A model generated the notes under the pieces. The model saw only the letters and a program-made list of their open reading frames with translations. It did no database searches and had not been told where the DNA came from. A program made the position numbers and the translations under genes. A stretch of DNA of 36,693 bases from Butyrivibrio sp. (GTDB lineage Bacteria > Bacillota > Clostridia > Lachnospirales > Lachnospiraceae), in NCBI GenBank assembly GCA_015056565.1, contig SVGB01000025.1, positions 1 to 36,693 of the forward strand, in the 5' to 3' direction. Below, in pieces: positions 26,480-33,423 of the stretch (position 1 is its first letter; every line of letters begins with the position of its first letter).

Positions 26480-26944
26480 TCAAAAGTCCAGCGCAAGTTT
26501 AATGACTGATATCTCTTTTCTTATGAAAGTTACATCTTTTTCATTTATAGTTACGGTTACTGAGGAATCATCAAATTCCTTAAGTACACCGGCAAACTCC
26601 TTGGTTCCGTCCTGAGGTTTAAAGAGCTTAAGCTCAACCTCCTTACCGATGGACTTCTCTAAGTGTCTGTCCTTTTTAAGCTGTCTGCCAAGACCTGGAC
26701 TTGAAACCTCAAGGGTGTAGGCTTCATCAATGAAATCGTCCTCGTCCAGAGCATCTGACAGTGCGTGGTTAACATCTACGCAGTCGTTGATATTAACTCC
26801 ACCTTCCTTGTCGATGTAGGCCCTAAGGTACCATTCACCGGCTTCCTTGACGTACTCAACGTCATAGATCTCTACCCCGCATTTATCAGCGATAGGTTTC
26901 AGGATAGCTTCTGTTTTAGCTTCTATTTCACTTTTCTTTGACAT
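26480..26944 (-). CDS. rimP: Ribosome maturation factor RimP
   Basis: A 154-residue 30S assembly factor. Signatures: GVEIYDVEYVKEAGEWYLRAYID, NINDCVDVNHALSDALDEDD, LEVSSPGLGRQLKKDRH. GAGGTG lies 5 bases before the ATG. First gene of the translation operon, with a promoter and attenuator-like hairpin upstream. Confidence 0.96.
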   Translation of the reverse strand: MSKKSEIEAKTEAILKPIADKCGVEIYDVEYVKEAGEWYLRAYIDKEGGVNINDCVDVNHALSDALDEDDFIDEAYTLEVSSPGLGRQLKKDRHLEKSIGKEVELKLFKPQDGTKEFAGVLKEFDDSSVTVTINEKDVTFIRKEISVIKLALDF

Positions 26945-26966
26945 AAATCACCTCGTAGTTAGGCAT

Positions 26967-26995
26967 AAGAAAAGTGAGCTCCGGAAAGCTCACTT
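26967..26995 (-). terminator. Attenuator-like hairpin in the rimP-nusA operon leader
   Basis: On the minus strand AAGTGAGCT-N6-AGCTCACTT (26972-26995) is a perfect 9-bp stem followed by TTTCTTA, less than 25 bases before the rimP start. It lies between the promoter (27015-27043) and the first gene, so it ends transcripts of this operon only if read-through is regulated. In the plus direction there is no T-run, so it does not serve another gene. Confidence 0.65.
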
Positions 26996-27014
26996 CTAAT
27001 CTACTGTCACGATG

Positions 27015-27043
27015 ACAATAACACATAAACTGTGAAACGTCAA
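27015..27043 (-). promoter_or_regulatory. Sigma-A-type promoter of the rimP-nusA-infB operon
   Basis: Minus-strand -35 TTGACG (27038-27043), 17-base spacer, -10 TATTGT (27015-27020). The inverted repeat TGTCA-N3-TGACA (27005-27017) overlaps the -10 end and start point and could be an operator. Transcripts would begin near 27008, giving a leader of about 65 bases. Confidence 0.8.
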
Positions 27044-27142
27044 GGGGTTGATATTAAGAGGCATAAATCGGACACCTCGTGAGTACAATAAAAGCATAGA
27101 GATTACAGTCCCCGGCAAGTAAGACCATCAAGGAGGTAGCAT

Positions 27143-27517
27143 ATGGACGCAGCATATATGGCATACAGAGAACTTCGGATAAAAGAAAATAAGGTAAAGC
27201 GACTTAGAATAGTAAGGCGCCAGAGAATTGCCCTGGCGCTCATAATATTTACTATCGTCTTTTGCATAGCATTTATTTTCTGGACGCTTCTGTCAAGCGC
27301 TCAGGCGAAAGGTGAGATCTCCTACAAGTACTACACCCAGGTAGAAGTTAAGGCTGGAGATACCCTTGATAGCATCGCTGATAAATATCTGGCTTCCGGT
27401 GATGAAAAACAACATTATATTAATGAAGTCATAAATACCAATCACCTGGACGAGGAAGGTCATATCCTTGCTGGCACCAGCATTGTTGTTCCCTATTACT
27501 CCAGGGAGTTTAAGTAA
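27143..27517 (+). CDS. Small membrane-anchored LysM-domain protein (YneA-like)
   Basis: A 124-residue protein with a basic N-terminus (residues 10-29), one membrane helix (about 30-51, IALALIIFTIVFCIAFIFW), and a C-terminal extracytoplasmic LysM-like domain (VEVKAGDTLDSIADKYL ... GTSIVVPYY) expected to bind peptidoglycan. The layout resembles the cell-division inhibitor YneA of Firmicutes, but no LexA gene or SOS box (CGAAC-N4-GTTCG) is seen nearby. A weak -10 TACAAT (27084-27089) is present; no convincing -35. AAGGAGG lies 6 bases before the ATG. One of two plus-strand genes; its end nearly meets the end of the EAL gene on the opposite strand. Confidence 0.82.
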   Translation: MDAAYMAYRELRIKENKVKRLRIVRRQRIALALIIFTIVFCIAFIFWTLLSSAQAKGEISYKYYTQVEVKAGDTLDSIADKYLASGDEKQHYINEVINTNHLDEEGHILAGTSIVVPYYSREFK

Positions 27518-27524
27518 ACCTTGC

Positions 27525-29978
27525 TTATTTCAGCCTGGTAAGAGCTGTGTGGTATACTCCTTCAGCTTCCATATTATCCTCTGATCTTAGAGCTGCAGCG
27601 GTCACAATTTTAAGAGTCACGCCGTTTCCATCAACTGCTTTAATGGCTTCGATCCTCTTTTTTAACGAAGCAGCGATGATCTCAAGTTCCTTGAGGGCAC
27701 TTGCGTGAGTGATAAGTGCAAAGTCCGCCTTTCTTACTCTGCAGATTGCACAGCTTGAGCCTGTAGTCTCAACAATCTTGTCGGCGATTGCCTTTAGCAC
27801 TTTATCTGAAAATTCTTTTCCATATGAAGCCTCTACCCGCTCATGATTTGCGTTCTTCAGTATTATCACTCCATAGTCTGCAGCATTCTGTGTATATTGG
27901 ATAGAATAATCTACCATGGAACTTAAGAATGCTCTTATGGACATAAGGCCTGTCACCTTGTCAATGGTATCGATCTGATAGAAAGAATCCATACGACTTA
28001 GTTCTTCACCGATATCTACAAGGTACCCCATGATCCCCACAATCTTACCGTTGGAATATACAGGTGCCTTATTGCAGATAGTATTGTGAATAACTCCATT
28101 GATTATGTATTGAGACGGAGCATTGTCCACAGTTTCTCCCTTTGTGAGGATAGCAGTGTCTTCTTTTATACTTCTTTCCTTATCAACCGACCAGTTTTGC
28201 TTTTCGGAGGGCTTCCCCTTAATAGCATCTACTGAAGTTATTCCAAAAAAGTCCAGGAAAGCCTGGCTTGCTCCAATAAAGTTCCTGTTCTTGTCTTTCC
28301 AGAAAAACTTGACGGAAGAATTGGCCACAAAGTTCATAAACAGCTTGGAATAAAGCTCAAGCTCATCTGATTTAAGACCATAATCCTCAAACCTGAACAT
28401 TCCACCAGATTCATCTATAGTATCTTTTATGCTTTCCGGTAGAGTTCTTATACAGAGCATAAACTCTTTACCACCGGTTCCCGGAATGATCATTATTACA
28501 TTGGCTGTCCACTTATATGAGCCATCATTTTGCTTCATCCTGAAGGCATCTTCTATATAACCAGCTTCAGATTTTTGAACTCTCTCTTTTAAAGTGGCAG
28601 GGTCTGAAAACTCTTCAAACCTTTGCCGGTCTGCAGATGATACAACATCAGCTTTTAAGCTGGCTATAACTTCACTTAACGTACTCGTGCCATCAACCTT
28701 CTGAAATGTGGATCTTCCAAGAAGCGGTATCGCCGTATCTGCAGTAGGATTGATCTGCAAAATATTATGAAAGAGGTGGTTAAGCTCTTTTAACTTATTA
28801 TCTACGCTATGCTGCATGCGAAGGGATTTATCAGAAGAAATATTATGGATTGCCCCCTTGATAATGTATTTTCCTTCATTTTCAGAAAGAACCTGTCCCA
28901 CAAATCTGTAGATATTGCCATTACCGGTATAATAAAAAGTCTCCTGATTTTTTGATTTTTCAAGGATATTGGCAAACTCACGGTACTTTTTGATAAGAGG
29001 AGACGCTGTGTGATAGATCTGCTTATCTGCATCAGCAAGAGTAGTTGCAGTTTCAAATACCTGGGCCATGTATTGCTCATTCATGAAAAGAGTCCTGAAC
29101 TCTTTTCCATCGTCCTCTATGATCTCAAATGGCTCATCCGTCGCTCTTGCAGCCTTAGACGCCACATCATAAAAATGTCGCCATTTGCGCTCTTCTATCT
29201 TAATGTTCTGTTTTTCTATATGCTCAAAGAACTCATCAATTGGCATGGGCTTACCATAATAATAGCCCTGAAGCCTTCCGCATCCGATCTTGCGAAGATA
29301 GTCCACCTGTTCCATGGTCTCAACACCCTCTGCAAGGGTGTACATGTCAATATCCTTGGCCATGGTAATGGTGGAAGTCATAATAGCCTTGGACTTGTCA
29401 TTGAATTTCCTAAGAAACTCCATATCCAGCTTGATGGTATCAAAATTGTAATCCTTAAGAAGATTAAGGGATGAGTATCCGCTTCCAAAGTCATCCATCC
29501 AGACCTCATATCCAGCCTCTCTGAAGCTGTCGATCATCTTCTCCATAAGATCAGCGTCGGATACGATCATGCTCTCTGTTACTTCTATATGGATATAGTC
29601 CCTGGGAACATCATACCTGTCGACAAATTCTTCTAAAGCCTCTAGCATATCCACTTCTTCAAAGTCCAGCCTTGAGACATTTACAGATACAGGGACAGTA
29701 GGAAGCTTGTTTTTAAGCCTCTCAGAAATATCCTTGCAGACCTGTTCTATGATAAAAAGATCAAGCTTATGAATCTGCCTTGTCTTTTCCAAAGTTCCTA
29801 TGAATTTATCAGGTGGAAGAAAGCCCATCTCAGGATCGATCCAACGGGCAAGGGACTCAGCACTACATAACTGCTCGGTAAGGGAACGGATAACAGGCTG
29901 ATAATAAACCTTGATCCATCCGCTTTCTAAAGCCTTATCAATATTATCAGTGACATACTGCTTTACTGATGTGGCCAT
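27525..29978 (-). CDS. EAL-domain cyclic-di-GMP phosphodiesterase with PAS and degenerate GGDEF domains
   Basis: An 817-residue signalling protein with no signal peptide or membrane segment. The EAL domain is at the N-terminus (about 15-255) and keeps the usual catalytic set: ESL (E41), N100, EVTES near 132-136, MDDFGSGYSS (D162, D163), IKLD (K183), AEGVE (E217) and LQGYYYGKP (Q237). So c-di-GMP hydrolysis to pGpG is likely. The middle (about 280-640) has two PAS-like regions; NRNFIGASQAFLDFFGI is the clearer. The C-terminal GGDEF fold (about 650-817) has RKADF where GGDEF is expected, so cyclase activity is presumably lost. EAL-first order is uncommon. A strong promoter precedes the gene; the RBS AAGGGAG is 8 bases from the ATG. 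Confidence 0.92.
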   Translation of the reverse strand: MATSVKQYVTDNIDKALESGWIKVYYQPVIRSLTEQLCSAESLARWIDPEMGFLPPDKFIGTLEKTRQIHKLDLFIIEQVCKDISERLKNKLPTVPVSVNVSRLDFEEVDMLEALEEFVDRYDVPRDYIHIEVTESMIVSDADLMEKMIDSFREAGYEVWMDDFGSGYSSLNLLKDYNFDTIKLDMEFLRKFNDKSKAIMTSTITMAKDIDMYTLAEGVETMEQVDYLRKIGCGRLQGYYYGKPMPIDEFFEHIEKQNIKIEERKWRHFYDVASKAARATDEPFEIIEDDGKEFRTLFMNEQYMAQVFETATTLADADKQIYHTASPLIKKYREFANILEKSKNQETFYYTGNGNIYRFVGQVLSENEGKYIIKGAIHNISSDKSLRMQHSVDNKLKELNHLFHNILQINPTADTAIPLLGRSTFQKVDGTSTLSEVIASLKADVVSSADRQRFEEFSDPATLKERVQKSEAGYIEDAFRMKQNDGSYKWTANVIMIIPGTGGKEFMLCIRTLPESIKDTIDESGGMFRFEDYGLKSDELELYSKLFMNFVANSSVKFFWKDKNRNFIGASQAFLDFFGITSVDAIKGKPSEKQNWSVDKERSIKEDTAILTKGETVDNAPSQYIINGVIHNTICNKAPVYSNGKIVGIMGYLVDIGEELSRMDSFYQIDTIDKVTGLMSIRAFLSSMVDYSIQYTQNAADYGVIILKNANHERVEASYGKEFSDKVLKAIADKIVETTGSSCAICRVRKADFALITHASALKELEIIAASLKKRIEAIKAVDGNGVTLKIVTAAALRSEDNMEAEGVYHTALTRLK

Positions 29979-30013
29979 GAAGGAAATCTCCCTTTATTGT
30001 TGCTGATATATTG

Positions 30014-30042
30014 AGCATAACATATATAAATGCACGGGTCAA
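30014..30042 (-). promoter_or_regulatory. Sigma-A-type promoter of the EAL gene
   Basis: Minus-strand -35 TTGACC (30037-30042), 17-base spacer, -10 TATGCT (30014-30019). Start point near 30007, leader about 30 bases. It lies just downstream of the surface-protein terminator, so the EAL gene is a separate unit. Confidence 0.78.
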
Positions 30043-30062
30043 AAAAAGAAATTAAAATACCA

Positions 30063-30091
30063 GAAAAGCCCCTGCTCAATTGAGCAGGGGC
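30063..30091 (-). terminator. Intrinsic terminator of the surface-protein gene
   Basis: A perfect 24-base palindrome (30068-30091, arms GCCCCTGCTCAA / TTGAGCAGGGGC) followed on the minus strand by TTTTC, and further on by a long T-run. It lies 20 bases past the stop codon. Confidence 0.92.
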
Positions 30092-30111
30092 CTTAGGTTT
30101 ATGACCTGTTA

Positions 30112-33100
30112 TCAGTCGATTTTGTTTTTATTTTTCTCTTCTTCTTTTCTCATGTGCTCTTCGTACATCTTCTTACCCGTTACTCCAAGAAGTGCTACGA
30201 TGAGGATCCACCACCAGTTCATCTTTCTTGCTTCGTCATTTACTGTGGTTCCAGAAGCAAGAGCAACAGCTGGATCTTCAATGTCTACCTTGTTTGCAAG
30301 AGTTTCATCAGTCTCTTCTACTACAGGAGCTGCATCTGGTGTCTCTGCAAGAGCTACATCGCCATCAGCAATCTCTACATTTCCTGCGCCGCCCTGATCC
30401 GCCTGGCCTGCTGCGAAATCAGCTATAGCCTGTGCTGCCGGGTTAGCCTGTCCTGCGCCAGCATCTGCTGCCATTGCTGCTTCTACTGCTGCAAGAACTG
30501 GAGCTGCTGAAGGTGAAGGATTTGTTGTAGTTGTTGCAATTGTTCCACCTGCTGGAGCTGCTGGTGTTGCAGGAGTATCAGGTGTTGTATCACCGCCAGC
30601 ATCAGGAGTGTCTTCTCCGCCTGTTGAAGGAGTATCCCCACCACCGCCAGAAGGCCTTACTGCTGCCTCATCTGCATTCTTGATCAGTTCATCAATTGTT
30701 TTGCTCAATTTCGACTCAGCTTTTTCTTTATTACCTTTTGCCTCATTTCTAAGCTCTCCCAGCCTACTTATAAGTCCTGCAAGAGTCAGGTTATTAAGTT
30801 CCGCAGCCTTAGCTTCATCAAGACCTGTAAGGCCAAAGTGAGTAGCGATATCATCTACACCAAGGGCCTCTCTCGCAATCATGGTCTTTGATCTCTTAAC
30901 GCTCTTATTTCTGAGTTCATCGATTGCACCTGAGAGCTCGGTAACCTGAGTCTGTGCATTTTTTACTGCGATCTGAGCCTCTGCAACCTCTGCAGCATAT
31001 GTATTGTACTTGTCCTTGAGATTGTTTATTCCAGCTGTAGAATTGGTATCTATGTATCTATTGAATCTTGCGTTAGCCTCGATCAGCTCATCTACCTTAT
31101 CCTGACTGATGCCATATCTTTTAACAACATTCTCTTTTACGAAGCCGTAGCCTTTTTCTTTATCGCCGTTAAGCACAGCTGTAATAACGTCTGTATCACC
31201 AAGGATCAGGCAGTTGGCGTCTTTGTAAAGGCCATTTTGGTTCTGAGATATACCATTTTTCTCCAGAAGTATCTCAGGCGTTACCATTGTAAGTCCCTTG
31301 AACTCCACGCCATCAGGGTTCTTATATCCTATCACCTCACCATCAACAATTACTGGTGTAAATACCTTGGTCAGGTCACCCTGGTTATTGTAGGTTACAC
31401 CCGGTTTACCAGGATATTTACCAAAAAGCTCAAACTGAGTTATGTATTGTTCATTGCCCTCATCGTCAATGTAAGTATAGAGTGTAAACATTCCCTGCTT
31501 TTTGCACTTATTGTAATTATCAGTGTAATCTGAAAGTACAAACTCTCCATTTCTCTGGTAAGCACTCTTGTTCTCTATATTCTCAACACGCTCTAAAGCA
31601 ATTCTTTCAATATACCCAGCAGCATCTACTTCCAATTCTGATTTTTCATAAATGACCATTCCTGTAGATGCTTCATTATTATTATTCTTATTATTATTAA
31701 GATTCTCGTTTGCAGTATCTGTCTTTGTTATAGCATCCCAGTTAAAGTATTTAGTATCCTGTTTAAGTTCGTTGTTCTCATCGAGATACCAGAAATTAAC
31801 TTTGGTGTAGTTTTTCTCGTATTCACCGTTAGGTCCAGAATGAGTCTTTTTACTAAAATCAATTGGATGCTCATCGTCTATAACCACATTGTAGTTAAGT
31901 ACTTCAGAAAGATAATAGTCCTGGATCACAGTCCACATTATCTGTCTTCTGTCATCAACACTTGACTTGAATGAATCACCCCACTTATTGCCTCTCTTAT
32001 CAGCAAGGCCATCAGCGTCCGCTTCCAAGCCATCTATTGCAGCAAGCGCCTCATCCATAGCTTCTGCAAGCTTCTCAACCTTCTCACTTGCTATTTTTAC
32101 TTTTTTCTGCGCATCGTCTGTCTTGCTATCTGCATTATCAAGAGCTCCCTGATAGTTATCTTCTGCTGTGTCAAGAGCAGACTGAGCTTTCTGTAATTCC
32201 TCAACCGCCTTGTCAAAGCTGTCACTAAGTCCTTCAAAGAGCTTGACCTGACTCTCAAGGTCACCCTTGCTGTCTTCTATCATTTTATTGAGCTCTTCTT
32301 TAGCTGCTTCTATCTCTTGAGCAGTCTGAGCATTGGCAATCTTATCAACAATTTCCTGGCCCTTTGTATTTGTATCATCAACAATTTTGTCGATGTTTTC
32401 CTGAGTCTTGATAAGTCCTGGAGCCTTGTCATCCTCAGTTGTTCCCATGATATCGCCGGCTTTTTCAACTGCAGCAACAGCATTATTATAAGCCTCATTA
32501 GCTGCCTTATTAGCTTCTTCAGCCTTTCCAATCTGCTCTTTAGCACTGTTCTCACTGCCAGCAATATCTGCTGCAGCCGCCTGAATATTGCTGAGACCGT
32601 TGCCGCCTTCAGCCTTGTCATTTAATACTACTTTTGCAACATCTACAAGGTCAGTGATAGCTTCAGGTGTTGCCTTTTTATCAGCAAACTCTTCACCAGC
32701 TTTTTCAATCTTAACTGTTTCTTCGCCCTGTTTTACTTCGCCGCCATTAACGATGAGATTTGCTGCCTCATTAGCTTCAACCTCAGCGCCTGCAATTGTA
32801 GGAGCTGCCTGAGTTTGCTCTGCTGCTGGTGTTTCAGCTGTCTGTTCTGGGGCAGGTGTCTCTGCTGTCTGCTCTGGTGCAGGTGTCTCTGCTGTCTGCT
32901 CTGGTGCAGGTGTCTCCTGTGGTGCTACAACCGGTGTTTCACTTACGCATGCATCATAAGCCTGAGTAGCTTCTGTCTGAGCATCGTTTGTAACTGGCAC
33001 ATAGCTGCTCTCAGATTGTGAGTCATTGGATTCTGTTTTAGGCTCAGAAGGAGGATTCTCATTCAGCTCATCATTGTATGCAGCATACGCTGAAACTGGA

Positions 33101-33183
33101 GTCTGCAAAAACATCATTGCAGAAATACCAATTGTGAGTGCTGAAAGAACCTTTTTATCCTTAATTAAACTATTCTTTTTCAT
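30112..33183 (-). CDS. Large coiled-coil surface protein with signal peptide and C-terminal membrane anchor
   Basis: A 1023-residue protein I cannot name. A signal peptide (residues 1-34, ISAMMFLQTPVSAYA) is followed by an acidic Pro/Thr/Glu region with three exact PAPEQTAET repeats (92-118). Helical, Ala/Glu/Lys-rich coiled-coil segments (about 155-395) come next, then a globular, less repetitive part (about 400-650; GGVTYNNQG-like and Trp/Tyr-rich, only Cys79 and Cys560). A second coiled coil runs to about 870, then a Gly/Pro/Thr/Ala-rich wall-spanning stretch. A membrane helix MNWWWILIVALLGVTG (988-1003) and a basic tail end the protein. There is no LPxTG motif, so anchoring is by the helix, not sortase. 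Likely a cell-surface adhesin or structural protein. Flanked by its own promoter region and a strong terminator. Confidence 0.85.
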   Translation of the reverse strand: MKKNSLIKDKKVLSALTIGISAMMFLQTPVSAYAAYNDELNENPPSEPKTESNDSQSESSYVPVTNDAQTEATQAYDACVSETPVVAPQETPAPEQTAETPAPEQTAETPAPEQTAETPAAEQTQAAPTIAGAEVEANEAANLIVNGGEVKQGEETVKIEKAGEEFADKKATPEAITDLVDVAKVVLNDKAEGGNGLSNIQAAAADIAGSENSAKEQIGKAEEANKAANEAYNNAVAAVEKAGDIMGTTEDDKAPGLIKTQENIDKIVDDTNTKGQEIVDKIANAQTAQEIEAAKEELNKMIEDSKGDLESQVKLFEGLSDSFDKAVEELQKAQSALDTAEDNYQGALDNADSKTDDAQKKVKIASEKVEKLAEAMDEALAAIDGLEADADGLADKRGNKWGDSFKSSVDDRRQIMWTVIQDYYLSEVLNYNVVIDDEHPIDFSKKTHSGPNGEYEKNYTKVNFWYLDENNELKQDTKYFNWDAITKTDTANENLNNNKNNNNEASTGMVIYEKSELEVDAAGYIERIALERVENIENKSAYQRNGEFVLSDYTDNYNKCKKQGMFTLYTYIDDEGNEQYITQFELFGKYPGKPGVTYNNQGDLTKVFTPVIVDGEVIGYKNPDGVEFKGLTMVTPEILLEKNGISQNQNGLYKDANCLILGDTDVITAVLNGDKEKGYGFVKENVVKRYGISQDKVDELIEANARFNRYIDTNSTAGINNLKDKYNTYAAEVAEAQIAVKNAQTQVTELSGAIDELRNKSVKRSKTMIAREALGVDDIATHFGLTGLDEAKAAELNNLTLAGLISRLGELRNEAKGNKEKAESKLSKTIDELIKNADEAAVRPSGGGGDTPSTGGEDTPDAGGDTTPDTPATPAAPAGGTIATTTTNPSPSAAPVLAAVEAAMAADAGAGQANPAAQAIADFAAGQADQGGAGNVEIADGDVALAETPDAAPVVEETDETLANKVDIEDPAVALASGTTVNDEARKMNWWWILIVALLGVTGKKMYEEHMRKEEEKNKNKID
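32830..32910 (-). repeat. Three tandem 27-bp repeats inside the surface-protein gene
   Basis: Encodes PAPEQTAET three times in a row (residues 92-118), followed by a decayed fourth unit (PAAEQTQA). The DNA copies differ at only a few bases, so copy number may vary between strains. Confidence 0.85.
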
Positions 33184-33227
33184 TTCGTTCTCCTTTCAAT
33201 CCGCCTACAGCATCCTACGCCTTTAGC

Positions 33228-33256
33228 TTTCTAGATATATTATCGGCTAAAGTCAA
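33228..33256 (-). promoter_or_regulatory. Probable promoter of the surface-protein gene, with inverted repeat
   Basis: Minus-strand -35 TTGACT (33251-33256) and, 17 bases on, a poor -10 TAGAAA (33228-33233). The inverted repeat CTTTAGC (33221-33227) / GCTAAAG (33246-33252) brackets the spacer and -10. Another palindrome, TTTTGTTA-TT-TAACAAAA (33285-33302), lies about 30 bases upstream. The -10 assignment is uncertain. The rest of 33184-33372 is very AT-rich with no gene. Confidence 0.45.
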
Positions 33257-33284
33257 TCATATCTTTCATCATAAAAGGCTATTA

Positions 33285-33302
33285 TTTTGTTATTTAACAA
33301 AA
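33285..33302. promoter_or_regulatory. 18-bp palindrome upstream of the surface-protein promoter
   Basis: Arms TTTTGTTA and TAACAAAA with a 2-base centre, in an AT-rich stretch about 30 bases upstream of the putative -35. The position suits a regulator binding site. AT-rich sequence makes chance occurrence possible. Confidence 0.35.
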
Positions 33303-33368
33303 GGTTTATGAGTTTTTATAATTTGTAAATATTTATTAAAAGATATTTATTATTTTAGAACGCATTTA

Positions 33369-33410
33369 TAAACAAAAATCCCAGAGCATGTCGTGCTCCG
33401 GGATTTTTGT
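33369..33410 (-). terminator. Intrinsic terminator of the kinase-like gene
   Basis: Minus-strand stem AAAAATCCC-GAGCA / TGCTC-GGGATTTTT with one internal mismatch and a 5-base loop; the T-run is part of the stem. It lies about 14 bases past the stop codon. The A-run on the other side makes it potentially bidirectional. Confidence 0.85.
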
Positions 33411-33423
33411 CTTTCAAGAATTC

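Noticed and set aside
27084..27089. TACAAT as -10 of the LysM gene
   Set aside because: No -35 at acceptable spacing; kept only as a remark.
27061..27142. LexA/SOS box upstream of the YneA-like LysM gene
   Set aside because: No CGAAC-N4-GTTCG or close variant found, so SOS control is not supported.
30112..30240. Sortase signal at the end of the surface protein
   Set aside because: No LPxTG-like motif before the hydrophobic helix; only helix and basic tail.
32830..32910. Tandem 27-bp units considered as a CRISPR-like array
   Set aside because: The units are contiguous without spacers and encode an in-frame peptide repeat.
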